Assembly (NCBI GenBank): GCA_039105265.1
Contig: JAPFFF010000002.1
Location: 2,294,001-2,358,000 of the forward strand
Length of the DNA: 64,000 nt
Source: Tritrichomonas musculus
Taxonomy: Eukaryota; Parabasalia; Tritrichomonadida; Tritrichomonadidae
Reading direction: 5' to 3'
A program made the position numbers and the translations under genes. The notes under the pieces are model-generated. The model had not been told where the DNA came from. It did not search any database and was given only the letters and a program-made list of their open reading frames with translations. Below, piece after piece: positions 18,165-26,125 of the stretch (the stretch's first letter is position 1; the number at the start of each line of letters is the position of its first letter).

Positions 18165-19250
18165 ATGAACAAAAAGCATTTTAAGACAATTAATGAGCTT
18201 CATTCTTTTTTTCCTTGGAGATCTGCCTCTAAATTTGTTCCACTCGCAAAACGATATGGATTCACAGAAGAAGCCGCATTAGATTATTTAAGGAAGATAG
18301 TACATGATGTAAAGGTACCAAAGGCAAAGTTTATGAATATCTATTCTAAACACTCTGGGGGATATCAAATGGACACATTCATCAATGATAAGACAAAGGA
18401 TGGTCTCAACTATTTGATGCTAATTAATATTAACACAAGAAAAGCATATTGTTATCCAATGAAGGGGAAAGGTGCAAAAGAGGTAGCCCAGGCATTAAAT
18501 AAATTTTTTGAGGACGAGCCAGATGTCTATTCGATAACATCAGACCAGGATGCTGCTTACTTGTCCAATGATGTATTACAGTTGATGAAGACCAAAAATA
18601 TTGTTTACACTACTACCGAGGATAATAATCATAATGTACTAGGTATCATAAATAGGTTCATGAGAACGATTAGAGACATGGTAGGCGAGAACAGGTTCAT
18701 CAATGAGAAAGAAATGGATAGTTTAATAGATTCATACAACAATTCTCCCCACAGGTCATTGGACTATAAGATACCAAACGAGATGACAGAGAAAGATGAA
18801 AAAGAATATGTAAAAACCAAGTCGCAAAACAATCCATATGACTTTAAGCCAAATGATAGAGTTAGAATTATTCAAGCCAAGGAGCCATTTTCGAAGCGCA
18901 GGAACAAGGTAAGCAAGGAAGCATATATAGTTGATTCAAAGGCTGGGAACCAATTTATAATTAAGTCCAAAGATGAGTCAATAGACAAACTCCCTGGTTA
19001 TAGGTTAATCAAGACACAAAACAAGAATATTGCACAAACACTTAAGGGAGGCAAGAGAGGTATTGTGGAGAAGATTATTTCTTATGATACAACAAAGAAC
19101 AAATATAAAATTAAATACAGCGAAGGAACAGAAGACATCATACCGGCTAAAAATTTACGAGAAGGTGCTCCAACAAAGCTATCTAATCTTGAAGTAGATT
19201 ACTGGTCAAAGAAGAAAAATATACCCAATGGAATAAAAAAGTGGATTTAA
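18165..19250 (+). CDS. Retroviral-type integrase of element D
   Basis: This 361-residue protein is similar to the A integrase throughout: GYQMDTFIND core start (about residue 63), LMLININTRKAYCYPM, TSDQDAAYLS, the helix RFMRTIRDM, and a C-terminal SH3-like part (FKPNDRVRI, VSKEAYIVDSKAGNQF), then RGIVEKI to NLREGAPTKLS. The family joins Polinton ends to target DNA; here the observed target duplication of D is 5 bp. It lies 11 bp after the upstream stop and 10 bp before the ATPase start, with no T-rich box at either junction, in the same order as in A. Confidence 0.9.
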   Translation: MNKKHFKTINELHSFFPWRSASKFVPLAKRYGFTEEAALDYLRKIVHDVKVPKAKFMNIYSKHSGGYQMDTFINDKTKDGLNYLMLININTRKAYCYPMKGKGAKEVAQALNKFFEDEPDVYSITSDQDAAYLSNDVLQLMKTKNIVYTTTEDNNHNVLGIINRFMRTIRDMVGENRFINEKEMDSLIDSYNNSPHRSLDYKIPNEMTEKDEKEYVKTKSQNNPYDFKPNDRVRIIQAKEPFSKRRNKVSKEAYIVDSKAGNQFIIKSKDESIDKLPGYRLIKTQNKNIAQTLKGGKRGIVEKIISYDTTKNKYKIKYSEGTEDIIPAKNLREGAPTKLSNLEVDYWSKKKNIPNGIKKWI

Positions 19251-19260
19251 CGAATATTAA

Positions 19261-20118
19261 ATGTCTAAACAAATAATGAAAGAAGTGGAATCCTTAATCC
19301 AAAAGACAATGAAGAAGAACCAGAAAGAGATAGAGGGAGCATTGATGAAGCCATTACATCCTTCATATCCATTTAGTACGAATGGAATTTATTTTCTTAT
19401 TGGACGTCCTGGTGCTGGAAAAAGTTATTGGCTGTGGTCTCACATACTCATTACTGAACGTCTATTTAAGCATCCGTACTATCAAAAAATAATATTTTGC
19501 TCAAGTTCTGGAAAAGCAGACAAAACGGCTGAGGCAATGAGTAAAGAGGTAAAGACACCAATAGTATATCTTAATGAAGCCCAATTGATGGATTACCTAA
19601 AGAAACACCTCAAAAGAAAAATAAAATATTATGCAATGGTTAAACATGTATTATCTAAGATGAAGGAAACAAATGAAGAAATGCAAAGACTTATAAACAA
19701 GCACTCCCTCCAAGAAATAGATGATAGAATAGTATATATAGCCAATAAGTTAGTAAAATACCAAACATCATCTTACCCATATAACACACTAATAATATTG
19801 GATGACTGTGCAGGAAGCGATTTGTTAACACATAATAATACAGAATTCCTTAGACTATTAACCAAGACAAGACATTATAATATTACCTGCATCATGGCTA
19901 TTCAGACAATCAGATTCGTACACATAAATGCAAAAAGATTGGCCACGGATATCATATGCTATAGTGGATACTCAGAAGAAGATTTTACTTCCTTGCTTCA
20001 ACAAACAAATAACAACCTTAATATCAAGAAGACGGTAAAAGAATATTTACAGCATAGAGATCTTCATTCAAAATTTATTATGAACATAACCGCCAATAAA
20101 TATTACTTTGAAAAGTAG
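19261..20118 (+). CDS. FtsK/A32-type packaging ATPase of element D
   Basis: Walker A GRPGAGKS (residues 48-55) and Walker B LIILDD (about 177-182) sit in a 285-residue protein that matches the A ATPase along its length, including KTRHYNITCI and the AIQTIRFVH strand after Walker B. It is predicted to drive genome packaging into the capsid, as in related adenovirus-like elements. The start follows the integrase stop by 10 bp. A new T-rich stretch appears only after this gene, before 20136. Confidence 0.92.
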   Translation: MSKQIMKEVESLIQKTMKKNQKEIEGALMKPLHPSYPFSTNGIYFLIGRPGAGKSYWLWSHILITERLFKHPYYQKIIFCSSSGKADKTAEAMSKEVKTPIVYLNEAQLMDYLKKHLKRKIKYYAMVKHVLSKMKETNEEMQRLINKHSLQEIDDRIVYIANKLVKYQTSSYPYNTLIILDDCAGSDLLTHNNTEFLRLLTKTRHYNITCIMAIQTIRFVHINAKRLATDIICYSGYSEEDFTSLLQQTNNNLNIKKTVKEYLQHRDLHSKFIMNITANKYYFEK

Positions 20119-20135
20119 TTTTATTTGTAAATTAA

Positions 20136-20666
20136 ATGCCTTCAGGAACTATAGATTCTGGAAAATATATTCAATCTACTACACCAGATTCTGGTGGTAG
20201 TACTTTTGGGAAATTTATAAATAATGCATGGAATTCTGTAAAATCTGGTTTTGGGAAAGTAAGTAAATTCATTGGTGATAGTGCAGTTGGGAAAGCTGGC
20301 AAGTGGGTTTGGAAGAATAAGATACCGGTACTAAATACCGTAGGAGGAGCAACACAAGCTTTTGGAACAATAACGGGTAATCCAGCAGCAATAGGTATAG
20401 GTAAAGGATTGACAACAATAGCAAGTGGAATAAAAGAAGGAGAAGTAAAGGCAGCATTAGAAAAGAATATAGCAGAAAGACAACCTAATCCATTAGGTAG
20501 TAATGTAATGTATACAGATTTTCCACGCATTCATTATTCGAGAAAGCCAGCTGCTTATAAAATATATCAGAACAGAAGTAAATATGTGGACGAAGCAGAA
20601 GCACATATAGCGAAATTGAATAAAAGAAAGAGAAAGAAATCAAGAAAAACAAAGAAAACTCAATAA
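20136..20666 (+). CDS. Membrane-active minor capsid protein candidate of element D
   Basis: This 176-residue protein has a Gly-rich amphipathic start (TFGKFINNAWNSVKSGFGKV), a hydrophobic Gly/Ala/Ile segment (about 65-100: GGATQAFGTITGNPAAIGIG) and a strongly basic tail (KLNKRKRKKSRKTKK). The arrangement resembles adenovirus pVI-like lytic proteins and matches by position the A protein at 7475. The basic tail, separate in A (66-residue protein at 7893), is part of this protein, so the roles may be divided differently. The upstream region has TTTTATTTG before the ATG. No signal peptide. Function inferred. Confidence 0.55.
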   Translation: MPSGTIDSGKYIQSTTPDSGGSTFGKFINNAWNSVKSGFGKVSKFIGDSAVGKAGKWVWKNKIPVLNTVGGATQAFGTITGNPAAIGIGKGLTTIASGIKEGEVKAALEKNIAERQPNPLGSNVMYTDFPRIHYSRKPAAYKIYQNRSKYVDEAEAHIAKLNKRKRKKSRKTKKTQ

Positions 20667-20697
20667 AACTCAATAAAATGATTTTTTTATCAATTAA

Positions 20698-21240
20698 ATG
20701 TCTAAGCATTTGACAGGATCAAAAAGATTACAAGTAATACAGAACTGGCTTAATGGTCGTGAGGACCCTGATTGGGATGTGCTTCCTACCAAAAAAGAAA
20801 ACAAATATATAGTAAAAAGAAGAGAGCAACCATTAACAAAACTACCACCTGAACCATTAACTAAAACAGAAACGATTGAAGAAAAAGTTGTTGGTCAGAA
20901 TATCGACCCACCTGAGGAAATACCAAAACCCAAAAAACCAATAATTGAAGAACAACCAAAACAAGTATATGACCCAACAATAAATATAGAAATACTAAAC
21001 CAATTAAAGCTATTAGGCGAAGAGTTTAAAAACGAAAGGGCTAAGAAAGAACAGAAGAAAATGATAAAAGATGTAATACAAAAACAAATGAGAAAACCAT
21101 ATTATCCACAGTTTACTCAGCCACAATACATCCAAAAACCAAATCAAATAGAAGACGAATCAGAAGAGGAACCAATACCAGTAATCCCACCTCAACCTAT
21201 TCGTAGAAGACGAAATAATATTTTCTCTGATATGATTTAA
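20698..21240 (+). CDS. Conserved proline/lysine-rich structural protein candidate of element D
   Basis: The first 45 of 180 residues (SKRLQVIQNWLNGREDPDWD, LPTKKENKYIVK) and the helix IEILNQLKLLGEEFKNERAKKEQKK match the A protein at 8128. The centre is a Pro/Lys/Glu-rich linker and the end is basic (PQPIRRRRNN). As in A it lies directly before the capsid gene. A T-rich box (GATTTTTTTATC) ends 8 bp before the ATG. Probably a scaffold, cement or core protein; no known domain. Confidence 0.6.
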   Translation: MSKHLTGSKRLQVIQNWLNGREDPDWDVLPTKKENKYIVKRREQPLTKLPPEPLTKTETIEEKVVGQNIDPPEEIPKPKKPIIEEQPKQVYDPTINIEILNQLKLLGEEFKNERAKKEQKKMIKDVIQKQMRKPYYPQFTQPQYIQKPNQIEDESEEEPIPVIPPQPIRRRRNNIFSDMI

Positions 21241-21271
21241 TTTGCTTTTGTTATTTTTCTCAAAAGAAAAT

Positions 21272-22846
21272 ATGTTAAATCCAGAAATTGAACTAAGGAC
21301 GTCAGCTGAAACATGTACCCAAATTGCTAGCTATTTTGATATTGTTGATAATTGTATAGCCTTATCAGATACCAACAAGCAATACACAATTAGTCCTCAA
21401 ACATCATATTCTCCATCGCCTCCAATACCTCAAGGCTCATATACAAGTGCAATTATATCACCTAACACAAACAATACAGCAGACATATATAATGGATTTA
21501 TTAGAGCTGACATGGAGGTAAAGATTAAAGAAATGGCAGAACAAGAAGTTAAAGCAACAATTGATGGTGAATATCAATTCAACAGAGTATGGTTTGGTTT
21601 CAAGGATGCTAGAGATGCTGTTGAGAAATATGAAATAGTAGCTAACGGAATAACGATATATACCCAGAACTTTGGTTGCGAAGAATCATTTCTAACTGCA
21701 TGTTGTGCGAATGAAACAACAAAGAGAGCAGATGTATATTCAAAGGCAAGACATAAAGATATATGGAATGGTAATTCAGGCAGCAGAACAGGATTTATTG
21801 TTGATTGGGCCGAAGGATGGAAAGACAAAACATATAAAATTCACCTAAAGATTGATTTAAGAAGGTTCTTACCATTATCAAATATTAAATACCTTCCAGC
21901 ATTTGCAGGCAAGATTGAACTCCGATTATTCTTTTCATGTGAAGGTATGGTATGTTGTCCAATGGGTCCAGGAAAAGCGTTCGAACATAATAATGTCGTT
22001 AATTCAACTTACACATTACCAATCATCACAAATGAATTTACACCCATTAAAGAACCAATTATTATGTATACAGGTTTAACTAATAAAGTACTAACAGCAA
22101 AAGACAGAACATTTCAAGTCACTAAATATGAGATTACTGAGTGTTCATCTATTATTCCTTGTTTTGGTATAGAAGATAATATTTATTCCAGTCTAGTACA
22201 AAGATATGCTGACCCAACTCATCCACTAACATTTCCAACCCAAACACTTTCTGTCTATACTACTACTGCTCCATTAAAGAATCCGAATTGTAAATCCACC
22301 TGCACCATTACTCCACGTTTTGTTGATTCCATATTTTGTCTATTTCCAGAAAAGCATACCCATCACACAGTATTTAAGAATCCACAATTTAAGTTATTCC
22401 AATTAAACTGTGGTGGGTATGGAAACATTCCTGCAAAGCCATTTGGTACAACTGTTGAATACCCAGAGTTCCTTGAATATTGTCAGAACGCAATGAACAT
22501 GAATGGAGGACAGAGTGGATTTAATAAAGAAGTTGTTGCATCATTAACCAATGACCAACCATACGCACGCTCTATTGGAAATTATCCTGATGACCGAACA
22601 AGTTTCTTTATTGCTCTCCCAACTGAAACTGATAATACATATCAACAAGGATTAACCTCTTTGTCACCAATCAATTTTGAAATAATTGTAACACAAGAAA
22701 CAGGTGAAAGTACATATGCAAAAGATGTTCAAACACCACCTTTAATATGCCTCTTATTTGATTCTTCTATATCTATCTTAGTTCAACCGAATGGCATGCC
22801 ACCTTTAGTTCGCTTGGGCAATTATGATCTGACCTCAAGGGATTAA
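21272..22846 (+). CDS. Major capsid protein, double jelly-roll type, of element D
   Basis: I use the ATG at 21272, preceded by a T-rich box (TTATTTTTCTC); the longer frame starts at a non-ATG codon. The 524 residues align with the A capsid protein from RTSAETCTQIASYFDIVDN through ADIYNGFIRA, VWFGFKDARDAVEKYEIVANG, IDLRRFLPLSNIKYLPAFAG and TPRFVDSIF to PPLVRLGNYDLTSRD. Double jelly-roll proteins of this size build the hexons of Polinton-like particles; fold assignment is by length, family and context. D has a complete set of the other virion genes around it, so a particle is plausible. Confidence 0.85.
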   Translation: MLNPEIELRTSAETCTQIASYFDIVDNCIALSDTNKQYTISPQTSYSPSPPIPQGSYTSAIISPNTNNTADIYNGFIRADMEVKIKEMAEQEVKATIDGEYQFNRVWFGFKDARDAVEKYEIVANGITIYTQNFGCEESFLTACCANETTKRADVYSKARHKDIWNGNSGSRTGFIVDWAEGWKDKTYKIHLKIDLRRFLPLSNIKYLPAFAGKIELRLFFSCEGMVCCPMGPGKAFEHNNVVNSTYTLPIITNEFTPIKEPIIMYTGLTNKVLTAKDRTFQVTKYEITECSSIIPCFGIEDNIYSSLVQRYADPTHPLTFPTQTLSVYTTTAPLKNPNCKSTCTITPRFVDSIFCLFPEKHTHHTVFKNPQFKLFQLNCGGYGNIPAKPFGTTVEYPEFLEYCQNAMNMNGGQSGFNKEVVASLTNDQPYARSIGNYPDDRTSFFIALPTETDNTYQQGLTSLSPINFEIIVTQETGESTYAKDVQTPPLICLLFDSSISILVQPNGMPPLVRLGNYDLTSRD

Positions 22847-22915
22847 GTAACAAAAATAATTGCGTCTTTCTATTTTAATTATATTTTTTTATTATCACTA
22901 TACATAAATACCAAA

Positions 22916-23527
22916 ATGACAGAAGAACAAGCAATCGAATTTGTTACAATAAATGAGTATCCTGATTATGAAATACTTAACCAGTATCCATTCACTATTA
23001 GACGAAAAGATAATCATTATGAAGTAAAGGAATATATTGATAAAAGTACTGGATATGTTCGTGTAAATTTAAATAGAAAACATGCTAAGAAGCATAGGGT
23101 TATAGCGAAGCAGTTCCTCCCTAATCCAGATAACCTTCCTTTCATAGATCATCTTAATAGAGATAGAACGGATTATCATTTGAGCAATCTTCGTTGGTGT
23201 TCTGCAAGTGAAAATAACAGAAATGCTTCAGGAAGACACGGGGTTGCATATGAGTTTATAGATGACATACCAAATGATGCAATTGTTATTACTCACTATG
23301 ACCTAAAGAATGAAAGAAGAGTATTTGATGAAAATAAATATTATTACTATTATGATGAAGAGACTGAAGAAGATATCTTTTACCAAAGGATAACTGATGA
23401 TGTTTATAGAATTATGCATATTAATACAGCTAAAAGTGGTAGAAAATTCATTGCGACAAGAGATATAAATAATAAGCAAACAACATTCTACATCCATACT
23501 TTCAAACAACAATACGGATTAGACTAA
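22916..23527 (+). CDS. HNH endonuclease, homing type, first copy in element D
   Basis: The 203 residues begin with a NUMOD4-like stretch (YEILNQYPFTIRRKDNHYEV, GYVRVNLNRK) and continue with an HNH core: KHRVIAKQFLPNP, IDHLNRDRTDYHLSNLRWCS, ENNRN (about residues 62-103). Such enzymes cut DNA and often spread as intron-free homing genes in phages and large viruses. A second, related copy lies at 25067-25672. The C-terminal half (YYYYDEETEEDIFYQ onward) is shared by both copies and is not part of the nuclease; it may bind DNA. A T-rich box lies 25-35 bp upstream. A has no counterpart in its matching stretch. Confidence 0.85.
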   Translation: MTEEQAIEFVTINEYPDYEILNQYPFTIRRKDNHYEVKEYIDKSTGYVRVNLNRKHAKKHRVIAKQFLPNPDNLPFIDHLNRDRTDYHLSNLRWCSASENNRNASGRHGVAYEFIDDIPNDAIVITHYDLKNERRVFDENKYYYYYDEETEEDIFYQRITDDVYRIMHINTAKSGRKFIATRDINNKQTTFYIHTFKQQYGLD

Positions 23528-23563
23528 AAAAATTTTATTTATATTTTTTTATTTCCATACAAA

Positions 23564-24013
23564 ATGGAGCAACAATTCAAGGTATATGATTACATCAATA
23601 ATGTTATTTCCCTCGCTGATAACCCAGAAGATTTTAAGGAAAGTAATTTCGCTATCCTTTGTGATCGATATCCAATTCAACTTTCAAAAAATAAATATTT
23701 AGCAAAAGTCATCTACATATCAATTAAGGCGGACAAGAACGTATGGAGGATATATCCGGACAAGATTAAAGAATATGATATAGAACACATAGTATTAAAT
23801 ACTAACTCAAGAAGGAAAATTAATTATAAAATGAATGAGTTTTTTGTTAATGGTTCAAATAAGGAACAAAATTATGAGGAATACAGTTATTACAATTATT
23901 CAATAGAATTAGCATCCAAAAAGACTAAAACAATGATAGAGGAATTACGTAAGAAATATGAATTAAATACACCTGAACTATTTATCGGTCTCCATCAAGA
24001 GCTAGTTTTGTAA
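23564..24013 (+). CDS. Protein of unknown function in element D
   Basis: This 149-residue protein lies between the first HNH gene and the conserved small virion gene, with its own T-rich box (ATATTTTTTTATT). It is a compact mix of charged and aromatic residues, with a C-terminal helix (KKTKTMIEELRKKYELN) and no membrane segment. I found no counterpart in A or B and recognise no family. Given its neighbour it may have arrived with the nuclease gene, but nothing in the sequence proves that. Confidence 0.5.
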   Translation: MEQQFKVYDYINNVISLADNPEDFKESNFAILCDRYPIQLSKNKYLAKVIYISIKADKNVWRIYPDKIKEYDIEHIVLNTNSRRKINYKMNEFFVNGSNKEQNYEEYSYYNYSIELASKKTKTMIEELRKKYELNTPELFIGLHQELVL

Positions 24014-24052
24014 GTCGGAATCTCGACCAACCAATTTTTTTTTGAAAAAGAA

Positions 24053-24481
24053 ATGAATAAGTACAGAAAACCCAATTCTACTACAGTTGGAGCAGAAGGG
24101 ACAATGTTTAATGAAGGAACTAAGACTGAGAAGACAATAGAGTTTAATCACTTTGGCATATTTTCTAATGACAATACTTACGCAGTTACGTTTAACCCAA
24201 GAATTAATAGACCACCAACAAAGTATATGGAAAACAAACCAGTCAAACCACCAAAGAGTAATCAACATAAAACAAAACCATTACACGAACCACCTGTTAG
24301 TATTACAGATGGAGGGTATTATTTGAAGAAAGATAAAGCACCCAAAGCTCCTATTCTTCCTCCATACTTAAAGAAACCAGAGAAATTAGGAGAAATACAA
24401 GGTAGAGCGGATGAAAGAAATAAAGGAAGGATTGGATACTTTAAACCAATTAATGTTAAGCAAGCTAATATTCATTACTGA
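24053..24481 (+). CDS. Conserved small basic protein of element D
   Basis: The N-terminal half of this 142-residue protein (GTMFNE, NTYAVTF) matches the 66-residue A protein at 7893, and its end (VKQANIHY) resembles the end of the 62-residue A protein at 10493. The centre is Pro/Lys-rich (KPPKSNQHKTKPLHEPP). An extended basic Pro-rich chain suggests contact with the genome or capsid interior. A T-run (ATTTTTTTTTG) lies 9 bp before the ATG. No catalytic motif. Function unknown. Confidence 0.55.
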   Translation: MNKYRKPNSTTVGAEGTMFNEGTKTEKTIEFNHFGIFSNDNTYAVTFNPRINRPPTKYMENKPVKPPKSNQHKTKPLHEPPVSITDGGYYLKKDKAPKAPILPPYLKKPEKLGEIQGRADERNKGRIGYFKPINVKQANIHY

Positions 24482-24509
24482 TTGATTATCAACTTTTTTT
24501 CGAAAGGAA

Positions 24510-25037
24510 ATGATAAAGAAGAGAACTCAAGCGAATGGTGTGCAGGCGAACGTTTCATTAGAACCTCAAGCAGCAGCACAGTCAACAAGCAATATAAATA
24601 ATAATATTATTATAAACAAAAGGGATGATGGAAAAGAAGAAATTGTTATCACTCGTAATGTTGAATTAGAAGAGAATCAAGAAGAAGAAACAAAGGATGT
24701 TAAGTACGTGATACTTGAAACGTATGCAAAAATATTGTTAGACCAGGACAAAGCATTATTATCCAACTTAATATCAAAGAATTGTATAATTGTCCCTGTT
24801 ACTGCCTTATCTAATATAATTAAAACAATTATTAAGGCGGAGGTGGTAGAAATAAGTCTTGATGAGGATGTAGGTTGTTGTGCAGGGAAAGCTAATCCAA
24901 TACGTAAGATAGATTCCATTAAGATAGTAAATGATAATGGAGAAGTATGTACTGATTTCAAAACATACTTTAATCCTCAGTACAATGAATTAGTTAACAA
25001 ATATCATCTTTGTCTGAAATACAGTATCAACATGTAA
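24510..25037 (+). CDS. Conserved protein of element D, family shared with element A
   Basis: This 175-residue protein matches 10777-11298 in A from the MIKKR start to the HLCLKY near the end, including INKRDDGKEEIVITR and ETYAKILLDQDKALLSNLISK. The N-terminus is Gln/Asn-rich, the rest a compact domain with a Cys pair (GCCAGK). A T-rich box (AACTTTTTTTCG) ends 7 bp before the ATG. Conservation between two otherwise diverged elements implies a core function, likely in the virion, but no known family is recognised. Confidence 0.65.
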   Translation: MIKKRTQANGVQANVSLEPQAAAQSTSNINNNIIINKRDDGKEEIVITRNVELEENQEEETKDVKYVILETYAKILLDQDKALLSNLISKNCIIVPVTALSNIIKTIIKAEVVEISLDEDVGCCAGKANPIRKIDSIKIVNDNGEVCTDFKTYFNPQYNELVNKYHLCLKYSINM

Positions 25038-25066
25038 AAATATAATATTTTTTTACCTCTACTGAA

Positions 25067-25672
25067 ATGACAACTGATCAGGTTATTGATTTTGTTCCAC
25101 TTCTCGGTTTCGAAGATAAGTATGAAATATTAAACCAATACCCTTATACTGTTAGGCGGAAAGACAATAAATATATTGTTAAAGAAAGTGTATATAACAA
25201 AGGGTATGTTTTATTAAAGTTGAATTCAAAAACATTTATTAAACATAGAATTATAGCCAAGCAGTTTCTCCCTAACCCTGACAATCTAGCTTGTGTTGAT
25301 CATATCAATCATGACAGAGCTGATAATAGACTAGAAAACTTACGATGGACATCTCATATAGAAAATAATACAAACAGATCAATCTCAACAAAGAATTCAA
25401 ATATAATATACAAGTTTGTTGATAAATTACCAAGTACATCAACCGTAATAAATAAATATAATAGGCATCAATTAAAACCTAATCATTATTATTATTATCA
25501 TAATGAAGAAACTGATGAAGATGAATTTTATTTAAAAATAACTGACGAGTCATACAAACGACTTTACATCAATGAAATGGAATGCGGAACTAAATACGTA
25601 TTAATGTATGATACTAATAACAAAAGAGTTAATGTTTGTATAACAAAATTTAAATTATTATATGATCTGTAA
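25067..25672 (+). CDS. HNH endonuclease, homing type, second copy in element D
   Basis: This 201-residue relative of 22916-23527 has the same plan: YEILNQYPYTVRRKDNKYIV, then KHRIIAKQFLPNP, VDHINHDRADNRLENLRWTS, ENNTNRS (HNH core about 60-105) and the shared C-terminal region with HYYYYHNEETDEDEFYLK. The two copies lie 1.5 kb apart and have diverged clearly, so the duplication is not recent. Homing-type nucleases in a virus-like element may act in competition with related elements; this is inference. T-rich box AATATTTTTTTACC precedes the ATG. Confidence 0.85.
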   Translation: MTTDQVIDFVPLLGFEDKYEILNQYPYTVRRKDNKYIVKESVYNKGYVLLKLNSKTFIKHRIIAKQFLPNPDNLACVDHINHDRADNRLENLRWTSHIENNTNRSISTKNSNIIYKFVDKLPSTSTVINKYNRHQLKPNHYYYYHNEETDEDEFYLKITDESYKRLYINEMECGTKYVLMYDTNNKRVNVCITKFKLLYDL

Positions 25673-25701
25673 TTATTATTTGTTTTTTTATTTTTATCAA
25701 A

Positions 25702-25986
25702 ATGACGAGTAAAATAGACCTAAACCAATTCAAGAAAACAGAAGTAATAAAGAAATTGTCCAAATCGAAGTCAAGTGAGAATCTGACGTCAATAGTTGAT
25801 ACTCCGAAAAGAGGCAGGAAGAGTAAATATAATACCCCTGAAGAAAGACTTGAAGCCAGACGACAACAACAAAAAGAATATAGACAAAGAAAGAAGCAAG
25901 AGTTAGAGGAATTGAAGAAAATTGCTCAATTCGCTGCGAGCACTCGCGAAGCTCAAATGGTTACTGCTGAGAAGAAAGAAGCATGA
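25702..25986 (+). CDS. bZIP-like DNA-binding protein with AT-hook-like motif, element D
   Basis: The 94 residues contain KRGRKSKY (an AT-hook-like RGRK core, about 38-45) followed by a basic helix EARRQQQKEYRQRKKQELEELKKIAQF (about 53-78, given here in part only), which resembles a bZIP basic region running into a short leucine-bearing helix. The A protein at 54694-55008 has the same plan (RGRKRKY, then RRAQQKAYRERKK). Small enough to be a transcription regulator of the element, perhaps of genes with the T-rich box. It is the last plus-strand gene before the inverted repeats flanking the primase gene. The zipper is short, so dimerisation is uncertain. Confidence 0.55.
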   Translation: MTSKIDLNQFKKTEVIKKLSKSKSSENLTSIVDTPKRGRKSKYNTPEERLEARRQQQKEYRQRKKQELEELKKIAQFAASTREAQMVTAEKKEA

Positions 25987-26005
25987 AAACAAAAAATCTT
26001 CATCT

Positions 26006-26095
26006 TATTTTTGGTTTCGCTAATGTTCCTTGTTCCTAGATGTTCCCGGATAATTCAGTTCGTGAAAAATGAGGTGGACAGATGACAGATGACAG
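26006..26095. repeat. Inverted repeat flanking the primase gene, left copy
   Basis: About 90 bases match 28412-28501 in reverse complement, with scattered differences. Inside are GTTCC three times (TGTTCCTTGTTCCTAG, ATGTTCCCGG) and GACAGAT-type words in tandem at 26075-26095. The repeat pair encloses the whole primase-helicase gene. Confidence 0.8.
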
Positions 26096-26125
26096 AACGA
26101 GAGACAAAAATATAACAAATCTTTT

